Positions 34,847-40,252 of a stretch of 40,252 nt of DNA are shown here, piece by piece. Location of the stretch: NCBI GenBank assembly GCA_963747735.1, contig CAVVGE010000013.1, forward strand, positions 1-40,252. The letters run 5' to 3'. Positions within the stretch are counted from its first letter, which is position 1. Each line of letters starts with the position of its first letter. Origin of the DNA: AP-15 sp963747735 (lineage in GTDB: Bacteria; Pseudomonadota; Alphaproteobacteria; ATCC43930; CGMCC-115725). Both the position numbers and the translations under genes were made by a program. The notes beneath the pieces are model-generated. The model searched no databases. It saw only the letters and a program-made list of their open reading frames with translations, and was not told the origin of the DNA.

Positions 34847-35791
34847 CTATTCGGCGGCGCGGGCGCCGAGGGCGGCGAGGCGGCGCTGGGCATCGAGCAT
34901 GTCGGGGGTGTCGGCGGCTGCCGGCTTGAGGCGGAAATCGAAGCGCGCTGCGTAATAGGGCGGATCGATGCCGAGGCGGCGGGCTTCGGGGTCGGCCGTC
35001 TCGCGGCGGGCAAACTCGCAGATCAGCAAATCCTTGACGGCAAAGACCGCGTCGCTGCCAAGATATTCGTCGGTGCGGTCGAAGATGTGCGTCGTCACCG
35101 GCTCGTACCCCGCGGCCGAAACGACAAAATGGATATGCGCCGGACGCCACGGATGGCGGCCGGTGGCGCGCAGCATCGCGCCGACCGGGCCGTCGGACGG
35201 GATCGGATAGTTGACCGGGCGCACCGTGCGCACCAGAAAGCGGCCGTCGGCGTCGGTGCGGAACTTGCCGCGCATGTGCAGCCCGTCGAGCCCCGCATCC
35301 TGCAAATCGTAGAGCCCGCTCGTCTGCGCCTGCCACACATCGAGCAGCGCCCCCGCGATCGGCCGGCCGTCGAGATCGAGCACCCGGCCGGCGACCAAGG
35401 CCGGCGGACCCTTCGCGTCGAGATGGGCGATATTGCCGCCGGGCGGCATCTCCGGCGCGCCCTGTCGATGGAACGGGCCGAACACGGTCAATTCGGTGGC
35501 GCCGTCGGGCTTGCGGTGGTTCAAGAGGTCGACCACCATCGAGACGCCGAGCGTGTCCGAGAACAGGATGAACTCCTGGCGCTTGTCGCTGCACATGCGC
35601 CCGGCCTCGGTCAGGATCTCGATCGCCCGGAACCACTCGGATTCGGTCAGGTTGACCTCTTTGACAAAGGCATGCAGGTGGCCGATCAGGCTCAGCATGA
35701 TCTGCCTGAGCCGAGGCTCCGGCGTCTGCGCGAAGCGTTCCAGCACCTCGGCGGTAATGTCGTCCTCGGTCTTGTTGCGCTGCATCGCCAT
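34847..35791 (-). CDS. intradiol ring-cleavage dioxygenase (hydroxyquinol/catechol 1,2-dioxygenase type)
   Basis: 314 residues from ATG 35791, which follows GAGGGAGG. The Fe(III) ligands are Tyr161 (GLYDLQD), Tyr195 (VNYPIP), His219 and His221 (RPAHIHF), spaced as in catechol 1,2-dioxygenases. The helical N-terminal dimer domain (ITAEVLERFAQTPEPRLRQI, LHAFVKEVNLTESEWFRAIE) and GPFHRQGAPE point to the hydroxyquinol-type branch, which opens trihydroxybenzene to maleylacetate. It acts in the cytoplasm as a central ring-opening step. It diverges from the MFS gene with 89 bases between starts. No maleylacetate reductase or muconate cycloisomerase is in the window. Confidence 0.93.
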   Translation of the reverse strand: MAMQRNKTEDDITAEVLERFAQTPEPRLRQIMLSLIGHLHAFVKEVNLTESEWFRAIEILTEAGRMCSDKRQEFILFSDTLGVSMVVDLLNHRKPDGATELTVFGPFHRQGAPEMPPGGNIAHLDAKGPPALVAGRVLDLDGRPIAGALLDVWQAQTSGLYDLQDAGLDGLHMRGKFRTDADGRFLVRTVRPVNYPIPSDGPVGAMLRATGRHPWRPAHIHFVVSAAGYEPVTTHIFDRTDEYLGSDAVFAVKDLLICEFARRETADPEARRLGIDPPYYAARFDFRLKPAAADTPDMLDAQRRLAALGARAAE

Positions 35792-35880
35792 CGCCCGCCT
35801 CCCTCTACCTGACCTATCGGCAGATATAGTCGAAAAATTCGCGCTGGGCATCAGCGCGTGCCGCCGCGGGAGCTGAACCG

Positions 35881-37104
35881 GTGCGCCGACGCTCGATCTC
35901 CCGCGCGCTCGACGCGCTCAATTTTCTGCTCGCCGACGTTCGTGGCGCGCTCGGCCCGTACCTCAACGTCTTTCTGGTTACCCGACAGCATTGGAGTCTT
36001 TCGGAGGTCGGCGTGGTCACAACCGCCGGCGGCTTTCTGAGCCTTGCGGTGCAGACGCCGATCGGCGGGCTGATCGATGCGACCCGACGAAAGCGCGGGC
36101 TGGTCGTCGCAGCGCTCGCGGTGCTGGCTATCGGCGCCGTGACGATCTTTGCCGCCCCCGCGTTCTGGCCGGTCATGGTCGCCAACGCCGCGATCGCCGC
36201 GGTCGGCGACGTGTTCGGCCCGGCGGTGGCGGCATTGACCCTGGGGCTTTACGCGCGTGCCGCGCTCGCCCGCCGGCTCGGGCGCAACGCCGCCTTCGAC
36301 CACGCCGGGAATGTCGCGATTGCGGCCGCCGCCGGGATCGTCGGCTGGGCGTTTTCGCAGCGCACGGTGTTTCTGCTCGTCCCGTTTTTCGCGGTGCTCG
36401 CCGGTGTTGCGGCGCTGTCGATCCCGGCTGACGCAATCGACCACCTCCGGGCAAGGGGCGGCGCGGCGAAGGACGATGGAGAGCCTCGCCGGTCGGGCTT
36501 CGGCGCGTTGCTGAGCTGCCGTCCGCTGCTCGTTTATGCCGCCTGCACGATGCTGTTTCATTTCGCCAATGCGCCGCTCTTGCCATTGGTCGGGCAAAAG
36601 CTGGCGCTGGCTCACCAAGCGCTGGCCACGGTGATGATGTCCGCCTGCATCATCGCGGCGCAAGCGATCATGCTGCCGGTAGCACTCCTCGTCGGGTGGA
36701 ATGCCGACCGCGTCGGGCGCAAGCCGATCCTGTTGATCGGCTTCGGCATCCTGCCGATCCGTGCCATGCTCTACCCGTTCTCCGACGACAGCGCCTGGCT
36801 TATCGGGGTGCAGCTGCTCGACGGGATCGGCGCCGGCATCTGGGGTGCGATCACACCGCTCGTCCTCGCCGACCTGATGCGCGGCACCGGCCGCTATAAT
36901 GTCGCGCAAGGGGCGATCGCCACCGCGCAGGGGATCGGCGCTTCGGCAAGCGGGCTCGTCGCCGGGCTCGTCGTCGATCATTTCGGCTATTCGGCGGGAT
37001 TTCGAGCGCTGGCCGGCGTGGCGGCCTTGGCGTTCGGGTTGCTCGCCCTGGCCTTGCCCGAAACCGCTCCGCCAGCCCCTGCGGCCGAGGCGGAGCCGGG
37101 ATGA
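35881..37104 (+). CDS. MFS transporter
   Basis: 407 residues from GTG 35881, with GGGAG upstream. There are about twelve hydrophobic spans in two halves with a polar loop near 190-210. MFS motif-A-like sequences are GGLIDATRRKRGLVVAA in loop 2-3 and NADRVGRKPILLIGFG in loop 8-9. No substrate is readable. Its stop overlaps the start of the next transporter gene as ATGA, so the two are made together. It diverges from the intradiol dioxygenase, which hints at transport of an aromatic compound or its ring-opened product. Confidence 0.9.
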   Translation: MRRRSISRALDALNFLLADVRGALGPYLNVFLVTRQHWSLSEVGVVTTAGGFLSLAVQTPIGGLIDATRRKRGLVVAALAVLAIGAVTIFAAPAFWPVMVANAAIAAVGDVFGPAVAALTLGLYARAALARRLGRNAAFDHAGNVAIAAAAGIVGWAFSQRTVFLLVPFFAVLAGVAALSIPADAIDHLRARGGAAKDDGEPRRSGFGALLSCRPLLVYAACTMLFHFANAPLLPLVGQKLALAHQALATVMMSACIIAAQAIMLPVALLVGWNADRVGRKPILLIGFGILPIRAMLYPFSDDSAWLIGVQLLDGIGAGIWGAITPLVLADLMRGTGRYNVAQGAIATAQGIGASASGLVAGLVVDHFGYSAGFRALAGVAALAFGLLALALPETAPPAPAAEAEPG

Positions 37105-38417
37105 GGATGCCGGGCAGCTTGCGCCGCCTTCGTCTCCCGGCGGCTGCGGCCGTCGCTGCAATCGCCGCCGGCGGGGCCGTGTTGTGGCTCGCCGAGAGGT
37201 CGCTCGGGCCGAGGCGCGCCGCGGTGGTCGCAATCTTTGCCGCGACTTATGTCGTGATCGCGATCGGCAAATTGCCGGGGCTCTATCTCGACCGCGCGGG
37301 GGCCGCCCTGCTCGGCGCCAGCCTGATGATCGCGGCGGGGGTGCTGCCGCTCGGCGCCGCCTTGCGCGCGATCGATTTCGACACGATCGCGCTCTTGCTC
37401 GGCGTCATGATCGTCGTCGCCAATCTGCGCCTTTCCGGGTTTTTCCGATGGATCGGCAACTGGGCGGTGGCGCGCGCCGGTCATCCGCTCGTGCTGCTCG
37501 CCGCGGTAATCCTGACCGCAGGCTGCTTCTCGGCGTTTCTGGTCAACGACACGATCTGCCTGGCATTGACCCCGCTCGTCCTCGACCTCGTTTTGCGCCT
37601 GCGCCGCGATCCGGTGCCGTACCTGCTGGCGCTCGCGATGGCGTCCAATATCGGCGGTGCTGCGACCATTACCGGCAACCCGCAAAACATCATGATCGGC
37701 AGCCTGTCCGGGATTTCCTACACGAGCTTTGCCGCAGCGCTGGCGCCGGTCGCGGCGACCGGCCTCGTCGTGCTGTTTGTGCTGATCGCCGTGCTGCACC
37801 CGGCAGAGTTCCGGACGCGCGATCGGCTCGACGGCAGGCCGATGCCGGCGCATGCGCATCGGCCGCTCGCGATCAAATCGACGCTGGCGGCGGTGGCGAT
37901 GACGGCCGGGTTCTTTGTCGGCTGGCCGCCGGCGGAAGTGGCGCTCCTCGCCGGCGCGGCATTGCTGCTGACCCGCGCGGTCAAGAGCGAAAAGATCTAT
38001 CGCGAGATCGATTGGCCGCTTTTGCTGATGTTTGCCGGGCTCTTTATCGTCGTCGCCGGGTTCGAAAGGGCGCTGCTGTCGCCGACACTCGTCGCCGAGA
38101 TCGGCCGTCAGCACCTCGACCGCGCACCGGTGCTGGCGCTGGTGACGGCCGCACTCTCGAACCTCGTCAGCAACGTGCCGGCGGTCTTGGTGCTGAAGCC
38201 CTTTATCCCGGCGCTCGCCGATCCGCTGCGGGCCTGGCGCATCGTCGCCATGGCGGCGACCTTGGCCGGCAATTTGACGATCCTCGGCTCGGTGGCGAAC
38301 CTGATCGTCGTTCAACGAGCCGCCGCCCGCGGCGTCACGATCGGCTTTTGGCAACATTTCCGGGTCGGCGCGCCGGTGACCGTGCTGACGATCGGCGCGG
38401 GCCTGTTGTGGCTATAA
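37101..38417 (+). CDS. SLC13/ArsB-NhaD-type anion transporter
   Basis: 438 residues with about eleven hydrophobic spans. The pseudo-twofold ion-transporter signature is seen: FLVNDTICLALTPLVLDL in the first half with SNIGGAATITGNPQNIMIG, and LVSNVPAVLVLKPF with TLAGNLTILGSVANLIV in the second half. These are the paired substrate loops of the DASS/ArsB superfamily, which carry di- or tricarboxylates, sulfate, arsenite or Na+/H+. It overlaps the MFS stop by four bases. Carboxylate transport is plausible beside an intradiol dioxygenase. Confidence 0.9.
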   Translation: MRMPGSLRRLRLPAAAAVAAIAAGGAVLWLAERSLGPRRAAVVAIFAATYVVIAIGKLPGLYLDRAGAALLGASLMIAAGVLPLGAALRAIDFDTIALLLGVMIVVANLRLSGFFRWIGNWAVARAGHPLVLLAAVILTAGCFSAFLVNDTICLALTPLVLDLVLRLRRDPVPYLLALAMASNIGGAATITGNPQNIMIGSLSGISYTSFAAALAPVAATGLVVLFVLIAVLHPAEFRTRDRLDGRPMPAHAHRPLAIKSTLAAVAMTAGFFVGWPPAEVALLAGAALLLTRAVKSEKIYREIDWPLLLMFAGLFIVVAGFERALLSPTLVAEIGRQHLDRAPVLALVTAALSNLVSNVPAVLVLKPFIPALADPLRAWRIVAMAATLAGNLTILGSVANLIVVQRAAARGVTIGFWQHFRVGAPVTVLTIGAGLLWL

Positions 38418-38460
38418 GAATTCCGCGCGACATTGGCAGAAGTTCGTCTGAGGAGAAGCG

Positions 38461-39171
38461 ATGAGCGAAGGCAACCGCAACGAGCTCGGCCAGCCGATCG
38501 GCCCGCCGCTGCCGGGGTGGACGGCGCGCCCGGCCCCACCGCGCACACCGCTTGCGGGGCGGTTCTGCCGGGTCGAGCCGCTCGACCCCGAACGTCATGC
38601 CGCCGATCTCTTCGCCGCCAACAGCGAGGACAAGGAAGGCCGCAACTGGACCTACCTGCCCTACGGGCCGTTTGCCGGCTTTGACGCATATCGTGAATGG
38701 GCGGGGGCCGCCGCGGCCCGTGACGACCCGCTCTGCCACGCCATCGTCGATGCCGCGAGCGGCCGGGCGGTCGGGGTCGCGAGCCTGATGCGGATCGACC
38801 GGCCAGCCGGCGCGATCGAGGTCGGCGGCATCAACTACAGCCCGCGCCTGCAAAAAAAGCCGGCGGCGACCGAGGCGATGTACCTCTTGATGCGGCGCGT
38901 CTTCGACGAGCTCGGCTATCGCCGCTACGAATGGAAATGCGATGCGCTGAATGCCGCCTCGCGCGCTGCGGCATTGCGTCTCGGCTTTCGCTATGAGGGG
39001 CTGTTCCGGCAGGCGACGGTCTATAAGCAGCGGAGCCGCGACACCGCCTGGTTTTCGATTATCGGCGGCGAATGGCCGGCCCTGCGCGCGGCGTTCGAAC
39101 GCTGGCTCGACCCCGCCAATTTCGATGCCGAGGGACGCCAACGGGTCGCGCTTGCGGGATTGAGAGGCTGA
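38461..39171 (+). CDS. GNAT-family N-acetyltransferase
   Basis: 236 residues; ATG 38461 follows GAGGAGA. The layout is that of the RimJ/RimL-like GNAT branch: RFCRVEPLDPERHAADLFAA at the N-terminus, HAIVDAASGRAVGVASLMRI in the middle, the acetyl-CoA-binding turn region QKKPAATEAMYLLMRRVFDE, then RRYEWKCDALNAASRAAALR and LGFRYEGLFRQATVYKQRSR. The central beta-bulge Q-x-x-G/A-x-A motif is modified to QKKPAAT. It probably acetylates a small molecule or protein terminus. It begins 43 bases after the transporter stop and precedes the SCO gene, so it may be part of the same transcript. Confidence 0.92.
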   Translation: MSEGNRNELGQPIGPPLPGWTARPAPPRTPLAGRFCRVEPLDPERHAADLFAANSEDKEGRNWTYLPYGPFAGFDAYREWAGAAAARDDPLCHAIVDAASGRAVGVASLMRIDRPAGAIEVGGINYSPRLQKKPAATEAMYLLMRRVFDELGYRRYEWKCDALNAASRAAALRLGFRYEGLFRQATVYKQRSRDTAWFSIIGGEWPALRAAFERWLDPANFDAEGRQRVALAGLRG

Positions 39172-39207
39172 TTTGACGGAGATGCCAGCACTTGGCGAGG
39201 CTTAGGC

Positions 39208-39867
39208 ATGGCCCATGACCCGTCCGGCGAGACCCCCGGCGGCGGCGCGCCCGCCGCATCGCGCGGCTCGTCTCGCTTTATGCTCGCGGCGGCGGTCCTC
39301 GCCGCTGTGGTCATTCTCGGTAGCGGCCTGCTTGTCGGGATCGAGCTCCGCGACAGCTCGCACGGCGTCGCCGGCACGATCCTCGGCCGCGCCATCGGCG
39401 GGCCGTTTCAGCTGACCGACCAGAACGGCAGGACGGTCACCGATGCAAGCCTCCATGGCAAATGGCTGCTCGTCTATTTCGGCTATACCCATTGCCCGGA
39501 CGCCTGCCCGATGGCGCTGAACAACATCGCGCTGGCGCTCGACAAGCTCGGGCCGAAACGCGGCGAATTCCGCCCGGTCTTCATCACCATCGACCCGGCG
39601 CGCGACACGCCGCAGACGCTCAAGGATTATGTCGCCGCCTTTGGCGCGCCGATCCTGGCCTTGACCGGCACCGACGCCGAAATCGCCCAGGCGGCCAAGG
39701 ACTATCGGGTCTATTACGCCAAGCATGAAGAATCGGGCGGCGACTATTCGGTCGACCATTCTTCGGTCGTCTATGTCATGGACCCGCAAGGCCGCTTCGC
39801 CGCCACCATCAACAGCGAAACCCCGCCCGATGACATGGCCGCAAGGCTGAACAAGCTGCTGGGCTGA
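39208..39867 (+). CDS. SCO1/SenC-family copper-binding thioredoxin-like protein
   Basis: 219 residues with a single N-terminal membrane anchor (FMLAAAVLAAVVILGSGLLVGI, about 24-45), so the domain faces the periplasm. The copper ligands are Cys96 and Cys100 in YTHCPDACP and His184 in SVDHSS. The thioredoxin fold is visible as GPFQLTDQNGRTV, LLVYFGYTHC, PVFITIDPARDTPQTLKDY and VYVMDPQGRF. SCO proteins deliver copper to, or reduce, the CuA site of cytochrome c oxidase. No oxidase gene lies within the window; the next genes to the right are not visible. Confidence 0.94.
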   Translation: MAHDPSGETPGGGAPAASRGSSRFMLAAAVLAAVVILGSGLLVGIELRDSSHGVAGTILGRAIGGPFQLTDQNGRTVTDASLHGKWLLVYFGYTHCPDACPMALNNIALALDKLGPKRGEFRPVFITIDPARDTPQTLKDYVAAFGAPILALTGTDAEIAQAAKDYRVYYAKHEESGGDYSVDHSSVVYVMDPQGRFAATINSETPPDDMAARLNKLLG

Positions 39868-40252
39868 TCGCTGCGCCGGGTCCGCCAAAAGCGTGCGCGC
39901 GCGGCGGTCGGGTAAAATCGAGCCCGCCGGTGAGATTACCGGCCCGCGCGTCGCGCCGCCGCAGCGGGGCGAGGGATACGTGTGCGACGCGTCCGACCCC
40001 CGAAGCCGTCCGCCGCCACCGCCGGCAGAGCCGAACCGCACCTGTTCCGCCTGTTTTATCAGGTCGAGGTCAGGGGGGCCGTCGATTTTGGAAGACGCCA
40101 CACCCGACCGTTCCTCCCGCCGGCGATGGGCGCGGCGCCCGCTTCCGCCCGCAGCGGGAGACGGGTTCCGTGATGATGGGATGACGCCCTTGCCTGCGTT
40201 CTGCATATCTATAAGCGTTATCACAATTATGCGATTTTGTCAAATAAGATTG
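39868..40252. other. gene-free right end with an AT-rich tail
   Basis: No supported gene. The last ~55 bases (from about 40198) switch to AT-rich sequence with TATCTATAAG, TTATCACAATTATG and TTGTCAAATAAG, in contrast to the GC-rich remainder. This could be a promoter for a gene beyond the edge or the border of a different DNA segment. Confidence 0.5.

Noticed and set aside
35851..37233. 460-codon open frame on the minus strand
   Set aside because: Antisense to the MFS transporter gene; Arg/Asp-rich low-complexity translation without a fold or a ribosome site.
39202..40224. 340-codon minus-strand frame at the right end
   Set aside because: Antisense to the SCO gene over most of its length and without recognisable features.

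Overview
This GC-rich window (roughly two thirds G+C by eye) looks like a chromosomal segment from an alphaproteobacterium. The pointers are a MucR/Ros-type zinc-finger regulator, PF04392-type ABC substrate-binding proteins in tandem, a tiny Lys-rich protein of a kind common in Rhizobiales-like genomes, several liv-type uptake genes and many ring-cleavage and ring-hydroxylation genes. The exact genus cannot be read from the sequence. No tRNA, rRNA, CRISPR array or intact insertion sequence was seen.

Region 1 (1-3.5 kb): a RadC-like protein cut by the left edge and carrying an unusual N-terminal domain, an enoyl-CoA hydratase, a divergent PPOX-type flavoprotein, then a palindromic repeat and a broken GIY-YIG gene. 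Region 2 (2.8-10 kb, minus strand): an apparent operon running P1/S58 peptidase, two paralogous Leu/Ile/Val-type binding proteins, livH, livM, livG, livF, with a large inverted repeat between livG and livF. A divergent AtzA/TrzN-type amidohydrolase starts next to the peptidase. Together they suggest uptake and hydrolysis of an amide, peptide or heterocyclic N compound.

Region 3 (11.5-20.3 kb): a mucR gene, the tail of an IS630-type transposase, and an aromatic-catabolic cluster. On the minus strand this cluster holds a LysR regulator with a translationally coupled 56-residue membrane protein, an amidohydrolase-2 enzyme, a Rieske dioxygenase alpha subunit, a decayed array of binding proteins and the dioxygenase beta subunit. 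A flavin monooxygenase diverges from lysR across a T-N11-A dyad. After a repeat-rich gap comes an HpaI-type aldolase.

Region 4 (20.3-29.4 kb): a GT39-type membrane glycosyltransferase with 15-bp tandem repeats at its 5' end, a frameshifted amidase, the small Lys-rich protein, a hicBA toxin-antitoxin pair with a partial duplicate of its own junction just upstream, repeat fragments, and a 1258-residue repetitive RTX-type protein with no secretion genes nearby.

Region 5 (29.4-40.25 kb): quinone oxidoreductase, VOC protein, a Lon-Hsp20 pair, alpha/beta hydrolase, an intradiol (hydroxyquinol-type) dioxygenase, a coupled MFS and SLC13/ArsB-type transporter pair, a GNAT acetyltransferase and a SCO-type copper protein. 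The last ~55 bases turn sharply AT-rich.

No single feature is clearly a wholly new system. The best leads are the RadC fusion, the peptidase-transporter-amidohydrolase module, the LysR-coupled small membrane protein within the dioxygenase cluster, and the duplicated hicBA junction.
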